DNA of 15,538 bases from Pseudomonadota bacterium (GTDB lineage: Bacteria > Pseudomonadota > Alphaproteobacteria > Reyranellales > Reyranellaceae): positions 1 to 15,538 of the forward strand of contig JAEZHS010000492.1 of assembly GCA_023436825.1 (NCBI GenBank), in the 5' to 3' direction. Below the pieces are notes generated by a model that searched no databases, was not told the DNA's origin, and was given only the letters and a program-made list of their open reading frames with translations. Positions 1-9,964 of this stretch are shown here, piece by piece. Made by a program: the position numbers and the translations under genes. Positions within the stretch are counted from its first letter, which is position 1. Each line of letters begins with the position of its first letter.

Positions 1-3935
<3,935 letters not shown>

Positions 3936-3942
3936 CCCAGCC

Positions 3943-4051
3943 GTCATCCCGAGCGAAGCCGCCCAACGGGCGGCGTAGCCGAGGGACCTCCTCATGCGCT
4001 CGCCGAAGGAGACAAGGTCCCTCCACTCCGCTTCGCTCCGGTCGGGATGAC
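3943..4051. repeat. Imperfect inverted-repeat element (REP/BIME-like), copy A
   Basis: The 109-bp stretch between gltB and the exporter begins GTCATCCCGAGCGAAGC and ends with the inverse, GCTTCGCTCCGGTCGGGATGAC. Each arm also carries a GAGGGACCT-type block (left at about 3981, right as AGGTCCCTCC at about 4015-4024), so the whole forms a long imperfect hairpin. The left arm contains a nested perfect 7-bp stem, GCCGCCC-AAC-GGGCGGC (3958-3974). A related element with the same GTCATCC...GGATGAC termini lies at 6760-6851. Its right end supplies the ATG proposed as start of the next gene. It may act as a 3' stabiliser or terminator for gltB mRNA, which is inference. Confidence 0.8.
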
Positions 4052-4934
4052 GGTGGCGGCGAAGCGCATCGCCTACCTCCAGCTCGGGCTCGCCGTCATC
4101 CTGTTCGGCCTGACCTGGCCGGTCATCAAGATCGGACTCTCTGCCGCCACGCCGGTCTGGCTCGAGGCGGGACGGGCCGGTCTCTCGGCGATCAGCGCCT
4201 TTGTCTTGCTGGCGGCATTGCGACGGCTGCAATGGCCGAGCCGCGCAGATTGGCCGATCGTGCTGTCGGTCGGTGCGTTCCAGCTCAGCTTCTTCTTCGC
4301 ACTGTCGAACATGGGCGTGCAGATCGTGCCACCCGGCCGCTCGGGCGTGCTCGCCTACACGACCATGCTGTGGGTGGTGCCACTCTCGTTGCTGGTCGGT
4401 GAGCGCGTCGGCCGGCGCGGAGTTGCCGGCGCCCTGCTCGGCCTCTTAGGCATCGTCGTGCTGATCGACCCCTGGCGCTTCGACTGGAGCGACCGGCGCG
4501 TCGTCGAAGGCCACGTTTGGCTCTTGCTGGCCGGCCTGAGCTGGGCCATTGCCGTGCTGCACGCCCGGCGTCATCGCTGGCGCCTCTCGCCGCTCGACGT
4601 GCTGCCCTGGCAGATGTCGGTGGCGACGATCCTGCTGTGCGTCCTGGCGCTGGTCCTCGAACCTCTCGGGCTTCTCGATTTCAGCAAGCCCGCACTCTGG
4701 ATAGCGCTGGCGTATCTCGGCGTCATTGCCGGGCCGACCGGGACATGGGCCGCGGTCTCGGTTGCGCGGGCGTTGCCGCCGCTTACCGCATCGCTCGGCA
4801 TGCTGGGCACGCCGCTGCTCAGCATCGCCTCGTCGGTCGTGCTGGTCGGCGAGCCCGTGACTTGGCCGCTGGCGCTGGGCACGATGCTGGTGATCGCCGG
4901 GATCGCCATCGTGATTGTGGAGAGGACAAGATGA
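4047..4934 (+). CDS. EamA/DMT-family (RhaT-like) transporter
   Basis: A predicted inner-membrane metabolite exporter of the drug/metabolite transporter superfamily. The 295 residues match the usual ten-helix length and consist almost entirely of hydrophobic segments separated by short Arg-rich loops. The N-terminal helix LGLAVILFGLTWPVIKIGL is typical of EamA repeat 1, and the second repeat begins near GHVWLLLAGLSWAIAVL. The substrate cannot be read from sequence. The start is uncertain: the ATG at 4047 lies inside the terminal GGGATGAC of the upstream repeat and has no clear ribosome-binding site, while a GTG at 4053 is equally possible. The stop overlaps the start of the hydrolase gene by ATGA, so the two are probably co-transcribed and translationally coupled. 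Confidence 0.88.
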   Translation: MTVAAKRIAYLQLGLAVILFGLTWPVIKIGLSAATPVWLEAGRAGLSAISAFVLLAALRRLQWPSRADWPIVLSVGAFQLSFFFALSNMGVQIVPPGRSGVLAYTTMLWVVPLSLLVGERVGRRGVAGALLGLLGIVVLIDPWRFDWSDRRVVEGHVWLLLAGLSWAIAVLHARRHRWRLSPLDVLPWQMSVATILLCVLALVLEPLGLLDFSKPALWIALAYLGVIAGPTGTWAAVSVARALPPLTASLGMLGTPLLSIASSVVLVGEPVTWPLALGTMLVIAGIAIVIVERTR

Positions 4935-5743
4935 ACTGGGGAATGATGACCAAGGCCGAGCGTGATGCGGCCTACAACAACACCGACGCGGTCAAGAACA
5001 GCGCCGAGCTGAATGCAGCACGGATCGCCGCCTCCGAATCCTTCCGCAAGGCCCATCCCGAGCATCTCGATCTGCGCTACGGCCCCAAGGAACGCAACGT
5101 CTGGGATCTGTTCCCCGCCAAGGACGCCAACGCGCCCTGCCTTGTGTTCATCCACGGCGGCTATTGGCAAAGGAACAGCCGCGACCAGTTCGCGAGCCTG
5201 ATCGCCGGCGTCTACGCGCACGGCTGGGCGGCCGCCCTGCCCGGCTACACGCTGGCGCCGGACGCCTCGCTCACCGAGATCGTGGCCGAGATCAACGCCG
5301 CGCTCGACTGGCTGGCGGCCAAGGGATCGACGCACGGCATCAACGGCAAGGTGATCCTGTCCGGCTGGTCGGCCGGCGGGCATCTCACGGCACAGTGCCT
5401 CGGCCATGCCCGCGTCAGCGCCGGTCTGGCGGTATCGGGTGTGTTCGAGCTGGGCCCGATCCGCGACACCTACCTCAACGACAAGATGCAGCTCACCGAC
5501 ACCGAGCTCGCGACCCTCTCGCCGCTTCGGCTGCCCATGATCGACAAGCCGCTGGCCATCACCTACGGCACGGCCGAATTGCCGCCCCTCGTCGCCGACA
5601 GCCGGGCCCTGCACGAGAAGCGCGCCGCCCAGCACCTGCCGGGACCGCTCATTCCGGTGGCAGGTGCCGACCATTTCACCATTACGCACGAGCTGCGCGA
5701 CGCCGACGGAATCCTGACCCGGCAGCTCTTGCTGCTTGCCTGA
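4931..5743 (+). CDS. Alpha/beta hydrolase, arylformamidase (kynurenine formamidase)-like
   Basis: A 270-residue cytoplasmic hydrolase; no signal peptide is visible. It shows the oxyanion-hole motif HGGYW (residues 75-79) typical of the arylformamidase/hormone-sensitive-lipase branch, the nucleophile elbow G-W-S-A-G-G (Ser147) and a catalytic-His candidate in GADHFT (His248). Glu216, in YGTAELP, is in the region of the acid residue. Known relatives split N-formylkynurenine or other formamides and carbamates. No other kynurenine-pathway gene is in the window, so the substrate may instead be a compound taken up by the adjacent importer. The start is the ATG at 4931, overlapping the exporter stop (ATGA). 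The frame is open upstream, but only because it runs antiparallel to no coding constraint within the exporter gene; the conserved part begins after 4931. Function at subfamily level is moderately sure. Confidence 0.85.
   Translation: MNWGMMTKAERDAAYNNTDAVKNSAELNAARIAASESFRKAHPEHLDLRYGPKERNVWDLFPAKDANAPCLVFIHGGYWQRNSRDQFASLIAGVYAHGWAAALPGYTLAPDASLTEIVAEINAALDWLAAKGSTHGINGKVILSGWSAGGHLTAQCLGHARVSAGLAVSGVFELGPIRDTYLNDKMQLTDTELATLSPLRLPMIDKPLAITYGTAELPPLVADSRALHEKRAAQHLPGPLIPVAGADHFTITHELRDADGILTRQLLLLA
5632..5667. promoter_or_regulatory. Inverted repeat GCACCTGCC-N18-GGCAGGTGC, possible enhancer-binding-protein site
   Basis: Two perfect 9-bp arms (5632-5640 and 5659-5667) lie in the 3' end of the hydrolase gene, centred about 103 bp upstream of the -24 GG of the sigma-54 promoter. 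Upstream activator sites of sigma-54 enhancer-binding proteins usually lie roughly 80-150 bp upstream of the transcription start as dyads. The arms contain GCACC/GGTGC, which also occur in NtrC sites, but the spacing is not the classic NtrC spacing. Because the site is inside a coding region it could be chance. Confidence 0.3.
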
Positions 5744-5749
5744 CGGGAG

Positions 5750-5765
5750 TTGGCACGACAGTTGC
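5750..5765 (+). promoter_or_regulatory. Sigma-54 (RpoN) -24/-12 promoter
   Basis: The sequence TTGGCACG-ACAG-TTGC matches the sigma-54 consensus YTGGCACG-N4-TTGC. The invariant GG (5752-5753) and GC (5764-5765) are separated by exactly 10 bp. It lies 6 bp after the hydrolase stop and predicts a transcription start near 5777, giving a leader of about 20 nt that holds the GGGAGG ribosome-binding site (5786-5791) of the binding-protein gene. It therefore most likely drives the ABC importer operon and needs an enhancer-binding protein of the NtrC type or similar. No such regulator gene is in the window. Confidence 0.85.
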
Positions 5766-5797
5766 CTCCCTCGCCCTAGCCAAGTGGGAGGCTCCAA

Positions 5798-6754
5798 ATG
5801 ATCAATCGCCGTCACCTGCTCGCCGGAGCGGGCTTTGCCGCAGCCACGCTTGCTGCGCCCGCCGTACTGCGGGCCCAGCCCAAGACCGTGAAGATGGGCG
5901 CGCTGCGGCTGGTCCATTCCATGCCGCCCTACTTCTACGAGAAGTTCGCGCCGGCCGATCTCAAGGTCGAGATCGTCGTTTTCGACAGCCCGACCGACGG
6001 CAAGAACGCAGTGGTCACCAAGTCGGTCGATTTCGGCACATTCGGCATCGCCGCCGCCATCCTGGGCGGCGCCGTCGGCGAGCCCGTCGGGGTGGTGGGC
6101 GCCATGTCGAACAAGGGCATGGGCGTGATCGCCAAGGCCGGGTCGGACGTCAAGACCGTCAAGGATCTCAAGGGCAAGAAGGTCGGCATCTGGCCGGGCT
6201 CGACGCAGGAAGTCTTCATCATGGAGCGCCTGCGCATGGAGGGCATGTCGATCAAGGACATCACCCCGGTGCGCGTGCCGTTCGGCGAGATGCCGGCCAT
6301 GCTGGCGCGCGGCGACGTCGACGCCTATGTCGGCGCCGAGCCGGGCCCGGCGCTCTCGATCACCTCGGGCGCGGGCCAGCTCGTGGAGTATCCCTACGGC
6401 ACGGCGATGGGCGGCCTGAACATGATCTTCGGCACGCACGAGGACACCGTCGCCAAGAATCCCGACCTCGTGCGCATCATGCTCAAGCTCCAGCGCCAGG
6501 CGGCGGAATACATGATGGCCAACAAGCCCGCCGTCGCCGACGCCACGGTGCAGAAGCTCGGTGCCAACCGCGCCGCCGTCGAGCAGGCGCTCGGCGCCAA
6601 CAACGTCGAATATGTCTGGAAGCTCGACCCGACGGTGCAGGGCCAGGTCAAGACCTACGCCCAGCACATGCTAGAGCTGAAACAGATCAGGGCGTTGCCC
6701 AAGTTCGCGAGCTTCCTCAATCCGAAGTTCTCGGACGAGATCGCGGCCAGCTAA
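5798..6754 (+). CDS. ABC transporter substrate-binding protein (SsuA/TauA/NMT1-like)
   Basis: A 318-residue periplasmic binding protein of the nitrate/sulfonate/taurine/hydroxymethylpyrimidine-precursor (NMT1/THI5-like) group. The N-terminus is MINRRHLLAGAGFAAATLAA: a twin-Arg pair (4-5), a hydrophobic stretch and a probable cleavage after Ala26 (VLRA/QP), so Tat or Sec export is expected. The mature part has the usual features: DFGTFGIAA after the first lobe, VKDLKGKKVGIWPGS at the hinge, and MLARGDVDAYVGAEP in the second lobe. The start has a strong GGGAGG at 6-nt spacing and a sigma-54 promoter just upstream. Ligand class cannot be fixed from sequence; the sigma-54 promoter and the nearby formamidase-like hydrolase hint at a nitrogen-containing small molecule. 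Confidence 0.9.
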   Translation: MINRRHLLAGAGFAAATLAAPAVLRAQPKTVKMGALRLVHSMPPYFYEKFAPADLKVEIVVFDSPTDGKNAVVTKSVDFGTFGIAAAILGGAVGEPVGVVGAMSNKGMGVIAKAGSDVKTVKDLKGKKVGIWPGSTQEVFIMERLRMEGMSIKDITPVRVPFGEMPAMLARGDVDAYVGAEPGPALSITSGAGQLVEYPYGTAMGGLNMIFGTHEDTVAKNPDLVRIMLKLQRQAAEYMMANKPAVADATVQKLGANRAAVEQALGANNVEYVWKLDPTVQGQVKTYAQHMLELKQIRALPKFASFLNPKFSDEIAAS

Positions 6755-6759
6755 CCCCT

Positions 6760-6851
6760 GTCGTCCAGAGCGCAGCGAAGGACCTCATGAGAATCGAACG
6801 AGCACGGCAGTAGTCGATGGCGATGAGATCCTTCGCTTCGCTCAGGATGAC
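6760..6851. repeat. Imperfect inverted-repeat element (REP/BIME-like), copy B
   Basis: The two arms are 30 nt each: left 6760-6789 (starts GTCGTCCAGAGCGCAGCG) and right 6822-6851 (inverse starts GTCATCCTGAGCGAAGCG). They agree at 25 of 30 positions and are separated by a 32-nt loop. The element fills most of the 107-bp gap between the binding-protein and permease genes. It has the same GTCATCC...GGATGAC ends and GCGAAG core as the copy at 3943-4051. In this position it could protect the binding-protein message or reduce read-through into the permease, as REP elements do in some importer operons (inference). Confidence 0.85.
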
Positions 6852-6861
6852 AGAGGGAACC

Positions 6862-7683
6862 GTGGCGACACCGGCAACCATCGGCATCAGAAGCTTGTGG
6901 CGGCGCGCCAGGCCGGTCGTGCTGGCGCTGCTCGTGCCCCTGCTGCTGCTGGCGTTCTGGCAGGTCGCCACGACGCAGCAATGGACGCGGCTGATCCCGA
7001 CGCCCTACGAGGTCGCCGAGTACATGGTCGACTTCGCCGTCGGCGGGATTTACGACGATGCCTATTCGGCGACGCTCACCAGCCATCTGCTGGCCTCGAT
7101 GAGCCGCGTCTATGGCGGCTTCGCGCTCGCCGCCCTGTTCGCCCTGCCGATCGGCATGATGGTGGGCCGCATGCCGACAGCGCGCATGCTGCTCGATCCC
7201 TTCCTGCAGGTGATGCGGCCGATTCCCGTCACGGCCTGGCTGCCGCTGTCGATGATCCTGTTTGGCCTGGGCGCCAAGTCGGCCTTCGCGCTGGTCTGCC
7301 TCGGCGCGTTCTATCCCATCCTGCTCAACACCATCTTCGGCGTGCGCTCGGTCGACCCCAAGCTGTTCGAGGCTGCCTCGATGCTGGGCTGCCGCGGCAA
7401 CGCGCAGTTCTACAAGGTGGTGCTGCCGGCCGCCGCGCCCTCGATATTCACCGGGCTGCGGCTCGGCCTGGGCCTCGCCTGGTTCGTCATCGTGGTCGGC
7501 GAGATGACCGGCGTGCCGCAAGGCCTGGGCGCCGTCATCATGGATGCCCGCACGCTGTCGCGCACCGATCTGGTGATCTGCGGCATGATCGTGATCGGGC
7601 TGGCGGGCTACATCTCCGACCGCATCGTCGTCAGCATCGGCAATCGCCTGCTGCGCTGGAGCCCGAGCCACAACAATGGCTGA
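6862..7683 (+). CDS. ABC transporter permease (SsuC/TauC-like)
   Basis: The inner-membrane subunit of the importer, of the BPD_transp_1 type. It has about six hydrophobic segments and the cytoplasmic EAA loop that docks onto the ATPase (EAASMLGCRGNAQFYKVVLP, codons about 7369-7428). From the GTG at 6862 it has 273 residues, the usual family size. I prefer this start because AGAGGG precedes it at about 5-nt spacing and it lies just outside the inverted repeat. In-frame ATGs at 6847 and 6817 lie inside the repeat (right arm and loop), so longer N-termini would be encoded by repeat sequence. The 3' end overlaps the ATPase start by 8 bp, indicating a coupled operon. Confidence 0.9.
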   Translation: MATPATIGIRSLWRRARPVVLALLVPLLLLAFWQVATTQQWTRLIPTPYEVAEYMVDFAVGGIYDDAYSATLTSHLLASMSRVYGGFALAALFALPIGMMVGRMPTARMLLDPFLQVMRPIPVTAWLPLSMILFGLGAKSAFALVCLGAFYPILLNTIFGVRSVDPKLFEAASMLGCRGNAQFYKVVLPAAAPSIFTGLRLGLGLAWFVIVVGEMTGVPQGLGAVIMDARTLSRTDLVICGMIVIGLAGYISDRIVVSIGNRLLRWSPSHNNG

Positions 7684-8455
7684 AGCCTCGATCCCCATCA
7701 TCCAGATCGACCGCGTCTTCAAGCACTTCCAGCTTCAGGACCAGACGATCCATGCTCTCTCCGACGCTTCGCTCACCATTGCCAAGGGCGAGTTCGTCTG
7801 CCTGATCGGGGCCTCGGGCTGCGGCAAGTCCACCCTGCTGCGCATCATGGCGGGCTTCGAGCAGCCCTCGTCCGGCCAGGCCCTGATGTGGGACACGCCG
7901 ATCGAGGGACCCGACCCATCGCGCGGCATGGTGTTCCAGGACTACGCGCTGTTCCCCTGGCTCTCGGTACGCGACAACATCGGCTTCGGCCCGGCCTCGC
8001 GCGGGCTCGCCAAGGCGGAGGTCAAAGCCATGGTCGACAAGTTCGTCGAGCTGGTCGGCCTGCAGAAGTTCGCCAACGCCTATCCGCACCAGCTCTCGGG
8101 CGGCATGAAGCAGCGCGTGGCGATCGCCCGCGTGCTCGCCAACGACGCCGAGCTGGTGCTGATGGACGAGCCGTTCGGCGCGCTCGACGCCATGACCCGC
8201 GAGCGCCTGCAGGACGAGCTTCTGGACATCTGGCAGCGCACGAAGCTCACCGCGGTGTTCGTCACTCATTCGATCGAGGAAGCGATCTTCCTCGCCGACC
8301 GCGTGGTGGTGATGACGCCCGGTCCCGGCCGCATCGAAAGCGACAACCGGCTCGACCTGCCTCGACCGCGAGACGTCGCCAGCCCCGAGTTCAACGCCAT
8401 CCGGCGCGTGCTGGGCGCGACGCTACACAGCCACCACGCCAAGAAGGCGGCGTGA
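7676..8455 (+). CDS. ABC transporter ATP-binding protein (SsuB/TauB-like)
   Basis: The 259-residue ATPase that energises the importer. The complete motif set is visible: Walker A GASGCGKST (45-53), Q-loop Gln88 (VFQDYALFPWL), signature LSGGMKQR (140-147), Walker B LVLMDEP (160-166), D-loop GALD and H-loop His198 (VTHSIEEA). The VFQDYALFPWLSVRDNI segment is characteristic of the nitrate/sulfonate/taurine subfamily. It starts within the permease gene (8-bp overlap). Its stop is 14 bp from the end of the convergent vapC remnant, so a shared or bidirectional terminator would have to lie in coding sequence; none is obvious. Confidence 0.95.
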   Translation: MAEASIPIIQIDRVFKHFQLQDQTIHALSDASLTIAKGEFVCLIGASGCGKSTLLRIMAGFEQPSSGQALMWDTPIEGPDPSRGMVFQDYALFPWLSVRDNIGFGPASRGLAKAEVKAMVDKFVELVGLQKFANAYPHQLSGGMKQRVAIARVLANDAELVLMDEPFGALDAMTRERLQDELLDIWQRTKLTAVFVTHSIEEAIFLADRVVVMTPGPGRIESDNRLDLPRPRDVASPEFNAIRRVLGATLHSHHAKKAA

Positions 8456-8469
8456 CCGGCTGTAATGGT

Positions 8470-8870
8470 CTAGCCGCCGACGGGCGGTCGCTGAAGATTG
8501 GTTTGTCCGAAATCGTCTCCGACATACAGAAGCGGCACATTACGGGCGACAGCGAGAGCGTGAGAAAAGCAATCACCGAAGTTCAACGCGGCCTTGGCGC
8601 GCCCTTTTCCCCGCATCTCGAAAGCATCGATTGCCAATGTCGCGAGAGGCGCATCGACACTCACGTCGAGCAATCCCAGGGAGTTCCAGGCACTGTCGAA
8701 TTCGGCTCGGCTCAAGCCGAAACGCCCCATCAGGACGAAAACCGCCTCGACGCGTGCCACGGATGTGACGAGAATGCCTCCTGAGCTGTCCATGATCTGC
8801 CGTATCGATGCCGACTTGGACCGAGCGTGAATAGCTTCACGACCGCTGACGTATCGATCGCGACGGTCAC
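8470..8870 (-). pseudogene. vapC: VapC-like PIN-domain toxin interrupted by a frameshift
   Basis: The reverse strand encodes a type II toxin RNase in two frames. From a GTG at 8870-8868 it reads VTVAIDTSAVVKLFTL, the canonical PIN start with the first catalytic Asp. That frame then hits a stop after about 50 codons. The rest of the domain is in another frame: SASIRQIMDSSGGILVTSVARVEAVFVLMGRFGLS..., then ALNFGDCFSHALA and PLLYVGDDFGQTNL, ending at 8470. The catalytic Glu (RVEA) and the later Asps (GDCF, GDDF) are kept. Restoring one base near 8820-8830 gives a continuous protein of about 133 residues, the normal VapC length. The start overlaps the antitoxin stop as GTGA. The gene may be truly inactive or the break may be a sequencing or assembly error. 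No homopolymer lies at the break. Confidence 0.85.
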
Positions 8871-9136
8871 CGCGGCAGGCCGTCCGGTCCATAGAGGTAG
8901 CTGTGATCAGCCGGTCTCGCCCGCTCGGCTTCGTCCTCGGGAAGCTTGTGGCGCCTCCATATCTCGGCCAGCACACGATCGAGCTGTGCGCGCCGGCGCT
9001 TGCCGCGGGCGGCTTGGTCGTTCTCATCGAGAAGCCGCTCGCAGGCGACCGCCACCGCTTCGGAGATGGTTGTGTCCAGCGTCTTGGCCAGCAGACGGGC
9101 TGCCTTTTCCGCGCGAGGATTGGCGATGGTGATCAT
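8867..9136 (-). CDS. vapB: VapB-type antitoxin (Rv0623/PSK-like transcription factor family)
   Basis: An 89-residue protein, MITIANPRAEKAARLLAKTL..., with the short N-terminal strand, the helix pattern AEKAARLLAKTLDTTISEAVAVACERLL typical of ribbon-helix-helix-like DNA-binding antitoxins of this family, a basic linker (GKRRRAQLDRV) and a C-terminal tail ending SYLYGPDGLPR, which resembles the toxin-binding tail of relatives. It would neutralise VapC and repress its own operon. The ATG at 9136 is chosen because the conserved family N-terminus begins there. No clear ribosome-binding site precedes it, so translation may be leaderless or weak. Its TGA overlaps the toxin GTG. Base composition here is visibly less GC-rich than in neighbours, in keeping with acquisition by transfer. 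Confidence 0.85.
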   Translation of the reverse strand: MITIANPRAEKAARLLAKTLDTTISEAVAVACERLLDENDQAARGKRRRAQLDRVLAEIWRRHKLPEDEAERARPADHSYLYGPDGLPR

Positions 9137-9140
9137 ATAG

Positions 9141-9156
9141 ATGCGTATATATGCGT
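9141..9156. promoter_or_regulatory. AT-rich repeat upstream of vapB, candidate autoregulatory operator
   Basis: Just upstream of the vapB start, ATGCGT occurs twice ten bases apart (9141-9146 and 9151-9156). The core GCGTATATATGC (9143-9154) is a 12-bp palindrome with one mismatched pair. Antitoxins of this class bind such direct or inverted repeats next to their own start. One helical turn between copies would place two dimers on the same face. It is AT-rich in a GC-rich region. The call is by position and symmetry only. Confidence 0.4.
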
Positions 9157-9250
9157 GTCGCCAACAGGGGAAAGGTCCTGTCATGAGCGACAGCGATATT
9201 GCCCGTGCCCCGTCGCCGCCGTATGACGGCAGGGAAAGAGGGAAGGTGGC

Positions 9251-9952
9251 ATGGCGAACAAGGTCTACAAGGATGCCAAGTCGGCGCTCGAGGGCGTGCT
9301 GCGCGACGGCATGATGGTGATGTGCGGCGGCTTCGGGCTGGTCGGCATTCCCGACAAGCTGATCCATGCACTGCGCGATGCGGGCGTCAAAAATCTGACC
9401 TGCGTCAGCAACAATGCCGGCATCGACGGCCACGGGCTGGGGCTGCTGCTGGAGAGCGGCCAAGTGAAGAAGATGATCTCGTCCTACGTCGGCGAGAACA
9501 AGACCTTCGCCAAGCTGTACCTGGAAGGAAAGCTCGAGATCGAGTTCAACCCGCAGGGCACGCTGGCCGAGCGCTGCCGCGCCGGCGGCGCGGGCATTCC
9601 CGCCTTCTACACCAAGACCGGCGTGTGCACCGAGGTCGCAAAGGTCAAGGAGACCAAGGTGTTCGACGGCGTCGAGTACGTGATGGAACGCGGCCTGTTC
9701 GGCGACCTCGCGCTGGTGAAGGCGTGGAAAGGCGATGCGGCGGGCAACCTCGTCTATCGCAAGGCAGCGCGTAACTTCAATCCGATGATGGCGACGGCGG
9801 CCAAGCTCTGCGTCGCCGAAGTCGAGGAGCTGGTGCCGGTGGGCGCCATCGATCCCGACCACGTCCACACGCCCGGCATCTTCGTGAAGCGCATCATCTG
9901 CGGTGCGCCCTACGACAAGAAGATCGAGCAACGCACCATCCGCACGGCTTAG
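9251..9952 (+). CDS. scoA: 3-oxoacid CoA-transferase subunit A (ScoA-type)
   Basis: The alpha subunit (233 residues) of a family I CoA-transferase, probably succinyl-CoA:3-oxoacid (acetoacetate) CoA-transferase, used to activate ketone bodies or 3-keto acids. Visible features are the Gly-rich CGGFGLVGIP (25-34), SNNAGIDGHGLGLLL, EFNPQGTLAERCRAGGAGIPAFYTKTG and a C-terminal TPGIFVKRI segment, all typical of ScoA/AtoD. The start has AGGGAAGG at 9239-9246, four bases ahead of the ATG. It is followed after 12 bp by subunit B with GGAGAA as its ribosome-binding site. The gene is divergent from vapBC, so the 9137-9250 gap must hold promoters for both; no confident sigma-70 boxes are seen. Glutaconate- or adipate-type specificity cannot be excluded. 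Confidence 0.93.
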   Translation: MANKVYKDAKSALEGVLRDGMMVMCGGFGLVGIPDKLIHALRDAGVKNLTCVSNNAGIDGHGLGLLLESGQVKKMISSYVGENKTFAKLYLEGKLEIEFNPQGTLAERCRAGGAGIPAFYTKTGVCTEVAKVKETKVFDGVEYVMERGLFGDLALVKAWKGDAAGNLVYRKAARNFNPMMATAAKLCVAEVEELVPVGAIDPDHVHTPGIFVKRIICGAPYDKKIEQRTIRTA

Positions 9953-9964
9953 GAGAACGCGACC

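Noticed and set aside
4571..6667. Reverse-strand 698-codon open frame opposite hydrolase and binding-protein genes
   Set aside because: Composition is that of a GC-rich antisense shadow; the forward genes have motifs, ribosome-binding sites and a promoter.
5164..6813. Forward 549-codon open frame in another frame across the hydrolase and binding-protein genes
   Set aside because: It is Arg-rich without recognisable domains and overlaps two recognised genes out of frame.
9137..9170. Possible sigma-70 promoter TTGGCG with TATA-like boxes for vapB
   Set aside because: The spacing that fits the -35 box puts the -10 box on the start codon, and other -10 choices have no -35 at proper distance.
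9166..9183. Short ACAGG...CCTGT dyad between vapB and scoA
   Set aside because: Five-base arms are expected by chance and no promoter elements align with it.
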